Positions 18,628 through 26,085 of a stretch of DNA of 64,000 nucleotides are shown piece after piece. Within the stretch, counting starts at the first letter, position 1; each line of letters starts with the position of its first letter. The position numbers and the translations under genes are program-made. This DNA is from Flavobacterium nitrogenifigens (GTDB lineage Bacteria; Bacteroidota; Bacteroidia; Flavobacteriales; Flavobacteriaceae): assembly GCF_003254565.1 (NCBI RefSeq), contig NZ_QJRI01000176.1:186001-250000 (forward strand), read 5' to 3'. A model generated the notes under the pieces. That model made no database searches. It was not told where the DNA came from and worked only from the letters and a program-made list of their open reading frames with translations.

Positions 18628-20211
18628 ATGAGAGAATTTGAACAAAAGAAAATAGCTAATCACTCCTCTTCTACTTTTTTTGGACCAAAAGTTCAAAAGA
18701 AACTAACTACGGGCGCTGTAGGAGATAAATATGAAGTTGAAGCCGACAATGTAGCAGATAAAGTAGTGAACAAATGCAAAACTGGAGGTTTATTGCAATC
18801 CAGAAGTGAAGAAGCCGTACAGCAAAAACCTATTGCCGAAAGCATTTCAACAGTTCAAAAAAAGGACTTGGCACAGGAACAGCCTCTGCAAAAAAAGGGA
18901 GAAAAAGAAGAGGATAAAAAAGTCCAAAAGAAATCGGATAAGGAAGAAGACAAAAAAGTACAAAAGAAATCCGATAAGGAAGAAGACAAAAAAGTACAGA
19001 AAAAAGGCGAAAAAGAGGAAGACAAAAAGGTCCAAAAGAAATCGGATAAGGAAGAAGATAAAAAAGTACAGAAAAAGGGAGAAAAAGAAGAAGACAAGAA
19101 AGTTCAAAAGAAATCTGACAAGGAAGAAGATAAAAAAGTGCAGAAAAAATGCGCTGAATGTGAGAATGAAGATAAAAAGGCTCAGAAAAAAGAAGAAAAA
19201 ACCGTTCAAGCAAAACTAAAGGAATCGAACTCTGTTGATGAAAACGTCGAAAGTAATCTGAACAGCTCAAAAGGCGGAGGCAATGCCATGGACAAAAACA
19301 CAAAGCGCGAAATGGAATCGGGTTTTGGAGCCGATTTTAGCGGTGTAAACATCCATACCGACAGCAGAGCCGTTCAAATGAGCGAAGAACTGGGCGCACA
19401 AGCTTTCACACATGGCAACGATGTCTATTTTAATAAAGGAAAATACAATCCAGATTCCAAAGAAGGCAAACATCTGCTAGCACATGAACTCACACATACA
19501 ATTCAGCAGACTGGATCTAAACAAAAATCAAGAACAATACAAAAATCATCTATAGAAAATCATTCAGAAGATTTACAAGCAACGAGACCAGAAAACCCAC
19601 AGTTTATGGGTAATCCTCCGTTAGAAAAAGCCAATGACAATCAGATGCTTATTTCTGCTGGACAAAAAGGGCAATATGTTTCAGAAATGCAGCAAGGTCT
19701 AATGAAAGCAGGTCACAGCTTACCCAAATTTGGGGCAGATGGCGATTTTGGAAAAGAAACAAGAAATGCAGTAATCGGTTTCCAAACAGAAAACGGCTTG
19801 AATAAAATTGATGGTATTGTGGGGCCTGAAACTATAGGTGCGTTAGACAACGTGCTGGTGGCAGAAAAAGGAGGCAAAAAAAAACCACTTGTATGCAGCA
19901 GAAAAGATTACGTTCCTATCCTTGGCGATACATTCGCTCATCAAATATCAGGTAGTTTTTTTGCGGAAGCTGGATGCGCCAATAAATTAAAAATAAAAGC
20001 TCAGGACTTACATGACAATTCAGAAACAGGTGGCTGTAATTCGTTTGAAGTTAATGTAGACGGAATCCTTAGAGAGATTATTAATCCAACAACAACAGAG
20101 AAAACCTATTTCGTTGAATTGAAAGGTTTAAAAAAAGGTAAGCACTCCATCAATCTAACAATTCCTGAGTACTGCAACGCTTTAATAAAAGCTTCTGTAT
20201 CAATTAAATAA
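18628..20211 (+). CDS. eCIS cargo protein 1: DUF4157 (eCIS core) with peptidoglycan-binding domain
   Basis: A 527-residue protein. The N-terminal motif FFGPKVQKKLTTGAVGDKYE and EADNVADKVV recurs in the next cargo protein. Residues 88-171 are seven 12-residue repeats (consensus QKKSDKEEDKKV), followed by KKCAECENEDKKAQKK with a CxxC pair. Residues about 206-297 are DUF4157, with GADFSGVNIHTDSRAVQM and the HELTH motif at 286-290, a zincin-like HExxH. Residues about 345-405 are a PG_binding_1 fold (ADGDFGKETRNAVIGFQ). The last 110 residues form an unrecognised domain with four cysteines, possibly an Ig-like or binding domain. DUF4157 marks proteins loaded into eCIS particles; the specific activity of this one is not visible. 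Confidence 0.85.
   Translation: MREFEQKKIANHSSSTFFGPKVQKKLTTGAVGDKYEVEADNVADKVVNKCKTGGLLQSRSEEAVQQKPIAESISTVQKKDLAQEQPLQKKGEKEEDKKVQKKSDKEEDKKVQKKSDKEEDKKVQKKGEKEEDKKVQKKSDKEEDKKVQKKGEKEEDKKVQKKSDKEEDKKVQKKCAECENEDKKAQKKEEKTVQAKLKESNSVDENVESNLNSSKGGGNAMDKNTKREMESGFGADFSGVNIHTDSRAVQMSEELGAQAFTHGNDVYFNKGKYNPDSKEGKHLLAHELTHTIQQTGSKQKSRTIQKSSIENHSEDLQATRPENPQFMGNPPLEKANDNQMLISAGQKGQYVSEMQQGLMKAGHSLPKFGADGDFGKETRNAVIGFQTENGLNKIDGIVGPETIGALDNVLVAEKGGKKKPLVCSRKDYVPILGDTFAHQISGSFFAEAGCANKLKIKAQDLHDNSETGGCNSFEVNVDGILREIINPTTTEKTYFVELKGLKKGKHSINLTIPEYCNALIKASVSIK
18889..19140 (+). repeat. Seven tandem copies of a 36-bp coding repeat
   Basis: Seven in-frame 36-base units lie inside cargo gene 1, each encoding QKK[G/S][E/D]KEEDKKV; two alternating versions occur (GE and SD). 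An eighth, degenerate unit with a CAEC insert follows at 19141. The near-identical copies suggest recent expansion by slippage or recombination. VQKK/VQRK-rich linkers upstream of DUF4157 are common in eCIS cargo proteins. Confidence 0.93.
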
Positions 20212-20220
20212 TACTTGACA

Positions 20221-23200
20221 ATGCCTGCATTAAAGCAAATATCAAAATCAAATTCTCCGCACTCCGCGTCACATCACGACAAGGGGAAGGAATCTTTTTT
20301 TGGTGTTCAGGCAAAATTAAATATAGGAAAATCCAACGATAAATTTGAAGTAGAAGCCGATAGAGTCGCAGACCACGTAGTGGCCAATAAACAAACGCCA
20401 AAGGCAGAATCTTTCTTTTCGCCATCGCCAGTAGTGCAAAAGAAATTGGCACGCAATGTTCAAAAACAAGAAGAAAAAAATAAAGAAATACAGCGAAAAA
20501 CAGCAGCTCAAACCATTACGCCTGTTATACAGCTCAAAACTGATTTAATTCAAAACAAACTCGATTCTAGAATAACGGAAAAACGAGAAGCCAATCCTGC
20601 TTTTTCTGGATCAAAATCATTAATTCAGCGCAAGCTAGAAGATAAAGTCCAGAAAAAAGAAGAAACTGTTCAGAATAAAAAAGAAGTCAAAAAACCTGAA
20701 ACGGTATCAAAAAGTACTCCAGCAATCAAGCCTTTAATTCAAAATAAAGGTGAAGAAGAAAATGTACAGCAGAAAAAAGAAGAAGAAAAACAAAACTCAG
20801 ACGAAGAAAAACAACTGCAAAAAAGTGCGGCTAGCGATGCCAATCCTAGCGATGATTCTAATATCGAGTCCAAACTAAACAGCAGTAAAGGTGGAGGTTC
20901 TCCTCTATCTGGAAAAGTAAAAACTGAAATGGAATCTGGTATTGGAGCCGATTTCAGCAATGTCCGCATACACAATGACTCTAATGCTGTTCAAATGAAT
21001 AAGCAATTGGGCGCTCAGGCTTTTGCAACTGGAAACAATATTTATTTTAACGAAGGAAAATACAATCCGAATTCTAAAGAAGGCAAACATTTACTCGCCC
21101 ACGAATTAACGCATACCGTACAGCAGGGAGCGGCAATTAGAAAAAAACCTGAACCCATCTCCCCTGCTCCCGAAATGGTTCAAGAGTCATTACTATCCTT
21201 CGCGATTCCAGGTTTTGTAAAAAACAACGTTAGACATATTCCAGGTTATACGCTGCTTACAGTTGTAGCAGGTTACGATCCTTTGAATGATGTAAATGTC
21301 GAAAGAAATGCCATCAATCTTATTGAAGGATTTATGGGATTGATTCCATTTGGGACAGCCATATTCGATAAATTGCAAGAATATGGTATTATTGATCGTG
21401 TTTTTGCTTGGGTCAACAGTCGTTTGAGTGAATTGGGTCTCAGCATGGATGCGTTACTTAAACTCGTTCAAGACGCGTGGGACGAATCTTCGGTTACAAC
21501 TTTCATAGATGTTGTTAGAACTAAATTTAATGACTTAGTAAATCGAGTAACTACTTTTGCAACTTCGCTTGTTGATCAGGTTATAACTTGGATAAAAGAA
21601 GCGCTGATTGATGTTGCAGAACCATTGTTAGCCGAAAACAAAGCGTATGCATTAATCAAAAAAATAATCAAATTTGATCCCTTACGCAATGTAGCAGTTA
21701 CTGCCACAACAGTCGAAATATTAGAAGATTTCTTAATACTGATTGACAAGCAGACTGAGCTTGAGCAAATGCGTGAAAAAGGCACGCTGCAAAAAACCGC
21801 CGATTGGCTTGATACGCAAGTTGGGACTTTCGATTCTTTGTTAAGCGAACTTGGCGGACTCATAACTGCCGCTTGGAATGCTATTCAGCCTTCAAATCTG
21901 GCCAATATTGGAGATAATCTCTCTGCACTTGCCGATCAGGCTGGAGATTTTTTACAAAGAGTTTGGGATTTTGCTTCAGGGGTTGCCCAAAAAGTATTAG
22001 AGCTTGTTAAAGATTCCTTATTAGCATGGCTATCTGCTCAAGCCGCTACCGTAAGAGGTTATTCGCTTGTTAAAGTGATTATTGGTAAAGATCCTTTTAC
22101 GCAAGAAGTTGTGCCTCGCACAGTTCCAAATATGATAAGAGGTTTTATGAGCCTTATGGATGGCGGTGAAGAACAATATGCGCAAATGGTCGAGTCTGGT
22201 GCAATAGCCAGAATTGCAGGCCAAATTGAAGCAGCTGTAGAGACGCTTAACATGACACCACAGTCTATTATACAGCTCTTTACTGATATTTGGGATTCTA
22301 TGACTATAGATGATCTCATTCATCCGATAGATGCTTTCACGAGAATCATTGAGAAGTTTGGAGAACCTATAGGCCGACTAATTGCTTTTGTGGCAGAAAT
22401 TGTCCGAATCGTTATTATGGCTATTCTTGAAATCATGAATTTCCCATTCGATCTTATTGGAAATATCATTACAAGAGCTTTAGAAGCGATTGAAGATATT
22501 AAGAAAGATCCAATTGGTTTCTTAAAAAATATACTGCGAGCGCTTAAACAAGGATTCGTACAGTTCTTTGACAATATCGTCACCCACTTAATCAATGGTG
22601 TAACGGGCTGGTTAATGAGCGAGCTGAAAGATGCTAATATTCCTGTACTTACTGATTTCTCTTTACGCGGTGTTATCAGTTGGATATTAGAAGTGCTAAA
22701 TATCTCAATGGAAAGAATCTGGGAAAAACTAGCAGCTCACCCTCGCATTGGTCCTGCAAGAGTAGCTAGAATCCGCAGTATGATTAATACGCTTGAAGGT
22801 ATTTGGACATTCATCAAAGATGTTCAGGAACGCGGTATGGCTGCTATTTGGGATAAAATACAAGAACAGCTGAGCAATTTATGGAATACCGTTCTCGATG
22901 CCGTGAAAAACTTTGTCATGGAACGTATTGTCAATAGAATTACAGCCAGACTTTTAAGTATGTTAGACCCAACAGGCATTATGGCTGTGATAAACGGTGC
23001 TATGGCGTTCTTTAATGCAATTCAGAGTTTTATCAAATACTTGCGCGAAATGCTCGAAGTGGTCAATTCGTTTGTCAATGGTGTAGCCGATTTAGCTCGA
23101 GGCAATGTCGCCACGGCAGCCGATTATCTAGAAAGAACCATGGGACAAGCTATGCCAGTCGTGATAGGTTTCTTGGCCAATCAAGTTGGTTTAACAGGTA

Positions 23201-24486
23201 TTGGAGCAAGAATTGGCGAAATGCTAATTGCTGTTCGTCAAATGGTTGATGAAGCGTTGACTTGGTTGGTAAACAGAGCTGTAGATACAGGAATGGCTTT
23301 GTTGGACAGAGCTATGGCAATGGGTGCAAGTGTAAGAGATGCTATTTTGGGATGGCTCGGAATAAGAAAAGAATTTGTTGCTGATAATGGCGAAAATCAT
23401 ACTTTATATTTTACTGGAGATGAAAATGCTCCTGTTTTAACTATAGCTAGTAATCCAACAGCATTTACAACATTTATAACTTCCGTTGATGTTGGTAATG
23501 ATCCTGTGAAAACAAATTCTAAAGCTCAAGCCTTAATTATTGCTGGTCAAATTGATGCTAAAAAGAGAGAATCTGTTGCTGCACCAACTCCTGCGCAAGA
23601 AAATGCAAATAGCGAAAGAAAAAAACGAGAACTTGAAGCCTTATTAAACCAACTAAGTAACCATGCAAAATCTCTTTTCGGTGTATCAGATGCTGAATTA
23701 CCCGAATCTGTAATTGATCAACAACAAGAAAGCAAAGGCGGTGATATTGTTGCTAAAAAAATGATCGCATCCATACTTACAAAAAAAGGTCCTGAAGGCT
23801 CAGAACCTACACAAAGAAGTCATGCTTTTTATGACAAACTTGCCAAACGCAAAAATGGAGGAAGTAGTTATTACATTAGGGGTCATTTATTAAATCATAA
23901 TACACATGGCCCTGGAACATGGGAAAACATGACTCCATTGTCAAGAGAAGGAAACAGTGCACATGAAGGATCTGTTGAGTCACTTGTTAAAGCAGCTGTT
24001 CAATCAGGAGCAATAGTTTTTTACTCTGTCGAACCAAAAAATTATATTGGAAATTTAAGCACACCAAATGATGCAGATCCTACAATTAAAGAAATTAGAG
24101 AAGCAGAACAGTTTGTACCGAGAACTTTAGATTGTAAAGCTGTATTACTTGAAAAAAATGGAAATAATTATACTGAAAAAGCTGGAGGTAATATTGCTAC
24201 ACTTTCTGTAAATAATCCAGTTGATACAAATATTAATTCATACGAAATAAGCACTACAAGCAGAGCAAGAGTTAGCATAATAAATAGTTCAATAAATGAT
24301 TTAGTAAACAATACCGTTGGAATTAGAAGCGAAACGATGACTGCTATCCAAAACAAAGCAAAAACCATTGCAAATCTTAGATTGTATAATCAAATAAAAG
24401 ACGAATTTCCTGACACACCTGAAAATGCAGTTATTAGAGCTGCTATTAACTCACTTCAAGCATTATCAAATGTCGTTATTAATTAA
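20221..24486 (+). CDS. eCIS cargo protein 2: DUF4157, repetitive helical body, putative His-Me nuclease toxin
   Basis: A 1421-residue modular effector. The ATG at 20221 is chosen; a TTG six bases earlier is possible but weaker. N-terminus: SFFGVQAKLNIGKSNDKFE and EADRVADHVV, as in cargo protein 1, then VQKK-rich linkers. DUF4157 is at about 215-305 with HELTH at 294-298. Residues about 320-1045 are alpha-helical and amphipathic, including three diverged repeats. A linker WLGIRKEFVADNGENHTLYF follows (about 1046-1065). The C-terminus has RGHLLNHNTHGPGTWENMTP then REGNSAHEGSVESLV: H1222 as general base and N1245 or H1248 as metal ligand resemble Endonuclea_NS_2/His-Me nucleases, and VFYSVEPKNY fits the strand after the helix. 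DNA or RNA cleavage is inferred. The putative immunity gene follows 12 bases later. Confidence 0.82.
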   Translation: MPALKQISKSNSPHSASHHDKGKESFFGVQAKLNIGKSNDKFEVEADRVADHVVANKQTPKAESFFSPSPVVQKKLARNVQKQEEKNKEIQRKTAAQTITPVIQLKTDLIQNKLDSRITEKREANPAFSGSKSLIQRKLEDKVQKKEETVQNKKEVKKPETVSKSTPAIKPLIQNKGEEENVQQKKEEEKQNSDEEKQLQKSAASDANPSDDSNIESKLNSSKGGGSPLSGKVKTEMESGIGADFSNVRIHNDSNAVQMNKQLGAQAFATGNNIYFNEGKYNPNSKEGKHLLAHELTHTVQQGAAIRKKPEPISPAPEMVQESLLSFAIPGFVKNNVRHIPGYTLLTVVAGYDPLNDVNVERNAINLIEGFMGLIPFGTAIFDKLQEYGIIDRVFAWVNSRLSELGLSMDALLKLVQDAWDESSVTTFIDVVRTKFNDLVNRVTTFATSLVDQVITWIKEALIDVAEPLLAENKAYALIKKIIKFDPLRNVAVTATTVEILEDFLILIDKQTELEQMREKGTLQKTADWLDTQVGTFDSLLSELGGLITAAWNAIQPSNLANIGDNLSALADQAGDFLQRVWDFASGVAQKVLELVKDSLLAWLSAQAATVRGYSLVKVIIGKDPFTQEVVPRTVPNMIRGFMSLMDGGEEQYAQMVESGAIARIAGQIEAAVETLNMTPQSIIQLFTDIWDSMTIDDLIHPIDAFTRIIEKFGEPIGRLIAFVAEIVRIVIMAILEIMNFPFDLIGNIITRALEAIEDIKKDPIGFLKNILRALKQGFVQFFDNIVTHLINGVTGWLMSELKDANIPVLTDFSLRGVISWILEVLNISMERIWEKLAAHPRIGPARVARIRSMINTLEGIWTFIKDVQERGMAAIWDKIQEQLSNLWNTVLDAVKNFVMERIVNRITARLLSMLDPTGIMAVINGAMAFFNAIQSFIKYLREMLEVVNSFVNGVADLARGNVATAADYLERTMGQAMPVVIGFLANQVGLTGIGARIGEMLIAVRQMVDEALTWLVNRAVDTGMALLDRAMAMGASVRDAILGWLGIRKEFVADNGENHTLYFTGDENAPVLTIASNPTAFTTFITSVDVGNDPVKTNSKAQALIIAGQIDAKKRESVAAPTPAQENANSERKKRELEALLNQLSNHAKSLFGVSDAELPESVIDQQQESKGGDIVAKKMIASILTKKGPEGSEPTQRSHAFYDKLAKRKNGGSSYYIRGHLLNHNTHGPGTWENMTPLSREGNSAHEGSVESLVKAAVQSGAIVFYSVEPKNYIGNLSTPNDADPTIKEIREAEQFVPRTLDCKAVLLEKNGNNYTEKAGGNIATLSVNNPVDTNINSYEISTTSRARVSIINSSINDLVNNTVGIRSETMTAIQNKAKTIANLRLYNQIKDEFPDTPENAVIRAAINSLQALSNVVIN

Positions 24487-24498
24487 AAGAATAGACCC

Positions 24499-25116
24499 AT
24501 GGAAAATATTTTTAACAAAATAGATTTAACCTTTCTAGAAATTAGCCAAAACGAAAAAATAAATAAACAAAAACAGGATTTTAATTCTTCTGCAAATAAT
24601 GACCTCCTATTAGAAGGACAAAAAGCAGGCTTAGATCATAACACATTATCTTTTTTTAAAGAATCAAATGGGTATGAGATGAGTTGGGAAAAAGATTCTC
24701 AAAGCAATATTTTGGGAAAAATTAATATTTTAAAATTAGAATACATTTTAAAAGGTATAAAAAGTAATTACCCTAGCTTATCAGATGAGGATCCTCTTTA
24801 TAATTTCCATCCTATTGATCAATTTACAGATGAAGCTCATTGCGGTCTTTTTATAAACAGCATCGCTAATAATCGAATGTTCTTTCACAGAGATGGAGAA
24901 TCTGAAACTATTGATTTAATGATTGATTTTAATGCTTACATGGAGTTAGCATTAGAAGCAAGAGGATTTTTTTACTGGCAAAAGTATATCATTGAAAAAT
25001 TATATGATATTTCAAGTCCAGAAAGTGAAAGTTTTAAAAAACAGATGCCTGAAATATTTAGTGATTTTAAACTTGAAAGTTTTGATAATAAATATGAAAG
25101 CTTGAAACTTAAATAA
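24499..25116 (+). CDS. SUKH (SMI1/KNR4)-like putative immunity protein
   Basis: A 205-residue protein with no signal peptide or membrane segment. Residues 50-64 (LSFFKESNGYEMSWE) match the start of the SMI1/KNR4 fold, where a helix ending in F-Y/F-x-x-x-N-G is followed by an aromatic-rich strand; GKINILKLEYIL then ADxx-like acidic segments and FINSIANNRMFFHRDG fit the later strands. SUKH proteins are best known as immunity proteins encoded directly after polymorphic nuclease toxins, which is the position here. I infer that it protects the producer from the C-terminal domain of cargo protein 2. Sequence similarity in this superfamily is low, so the assignment is moderate. Confidence 0.65.
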   Translation: MENIFNKIDLTFLEISQNEKINKQKQDFNSSANNDLLLEGQKAGLDHNTLSFFKESNGYEMSWEKDSQSNILGKINILKLEYILKGIKSNYPSLSDEDPLYNFHPIDQFTDEAHCGLFINSIANNRMFFHRDGESETIDLMIDFNAYMELALEARGFFYWQKYIIEKLYDISSPESESFKKQMPEIFSDFKLESFDNKYESLKLK

Positions 25117-25263
25117 AAAACACTCTTCTAAAAAAAGTCTTTAGGTTATAAAAAAAGAATATGCTAAAGAAGAAAAAATGATATACCCTCTATTAGTGAA
25201 ACATAATAAAAACTGGAGAGGTTGTTTAGACAATAATTTTAAAACATTTAAAAAACTTTAATC

Positions 25264-26082
25264 ATGCAAAAAACATTCTACCAAAAAGAGCTGCTTCTTA
25301 AAGCAACACAACAAAGAAACGGAGCAAATAACAACAAGAAAGATGTCGAAAAAATTCAGTCTTGGCTTAATTTATTTGCTGCGCAGAATCCTGGTTCAGG
25401 AACGGCAACGGATATCGATGGCGATTTTGGTCCTGCGACTGAAAAAGCAGTACTGAATTTTCAGAAATTCAATGGTTTGCCTCAAAACGGAAATGTAGAC
25501 CAAAGCTTGTTCGACAAATTGGCATCTCCGCTTAAAAAAGCGTTTGAAAGTCCAATATCTGGAAATAATCTGAGAGAATTGATTCTGAACACAGCCAAAA
25601 ATCATCTTAAAAACCAACCTCTGGAGCTGGTTATAAACAACCAAAGCAATACAGGACCGTGGGTTCGAAGCTATATGGATGGACACGAAGGAACCGAATG
25701 GTTTTGGTGTATGGGTTTCGTTCAGTCCATTATTGATCAGGCGGCTTCTATTCAGGGAAAAAACTTTAAAAACCTAATGCCACTGACTTATAGCTGCGAT
25801 ACTGTTGGAACAACGGGGCTTCAGAAAAAAATACTGACACGTTATCAAACTGCCAGAACCAATTCGTCTTTGATAAAACCCGGAGATATATTTCTTCTTC
25901 AAAAAACGCCAAACGACTGGATTCATACCGGAATTGTAACTGCCGTTCATGCCGACACTATTGAAACTATTGAAGGCAATACTAATTCTGGCGGCTCTAA
26001 TAACGGAAATGCTGTAATGGATAAAATCAGAAATTACAAACAATCTAAACTTGATTTTTTCTCAATTGACTCATTAGCATAG
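25264..26082 (+). CDS. Peptidoglycan hydrolase: PG-binding domain plus CHAP/NlpC-like cysteine peptidase
   Basis: A 272-residue protein. Residues about 20-85 are a PG_binding_1 domain (DVEKIQSWLNLF, IDGDFGPATEKAVLNFQKF). Residues about 135-272 resemble a CHAP/NlpC-P60 domain: candidate nucleophile C149 in EWFWCMGF, H221 in DWIHTGIV, and E237/N239 in ETIEGNTN. Such enzymes cut peptide crosslinks or amide bonds of the cell wall. There is no signal peptide, so it either acts when carried by the particle or during cell lysis that frees the particles. It lies between cargo/immunity genes and the ATPase, three bases from the latter, so it is part of the operon. Confidence 0.82.
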   Translation: MQKTFYQKELLLKATQQRNGANNNKKDVEKIQSWLNLFAAQNPGSGTATDIDGDFGPATEKAVLNFQKFNGLPQNGNVDQSLFDKLASPLKKAFESPISGNNLRELILNTAKNHLKNQPLELVINNQSNTGPWVRSYMDGHEGTEWFWCMGFVQSIIDQAASIQGKNFKNLMPLTYSCDTVGTTGLQKKILTRYQTARTNSSLIKPGDIFLLQKTPNDWIHTGIVTAVHADTIETIEGNTNSGGSNNGNAVMDKIRNYKQSKLDFFSIDSLA

Positions 26083-26085
26083 CAA

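Noticed and set aside
18889..19140. CRISPR-like array
   Set aside because: The 36-bp units are directly adjacent, in frame and coding, with no spacers.
18830..19303. Long minus-strand open frames over the cargo protein 1 repeats
   Set aside because: They are antisense to the lysine/glutamate repeat and encode Phe/Leu/Ser-rich low-complexity sequence, a by-product of the repeat.
20215..20220. TTG start six bases upstream of cargo protein 2
   Set aside because: The ATG at 20221 is a stronger start and aligns with the shared N-terminal block; the difference is only two residues.
25179..25262. 27-codon frame between the SUKH-like and hydrolase genes
   Set aside because: Too short, no recognisable pattern, and the surrounding 147 bases look like ordinary AT-rich spacer.
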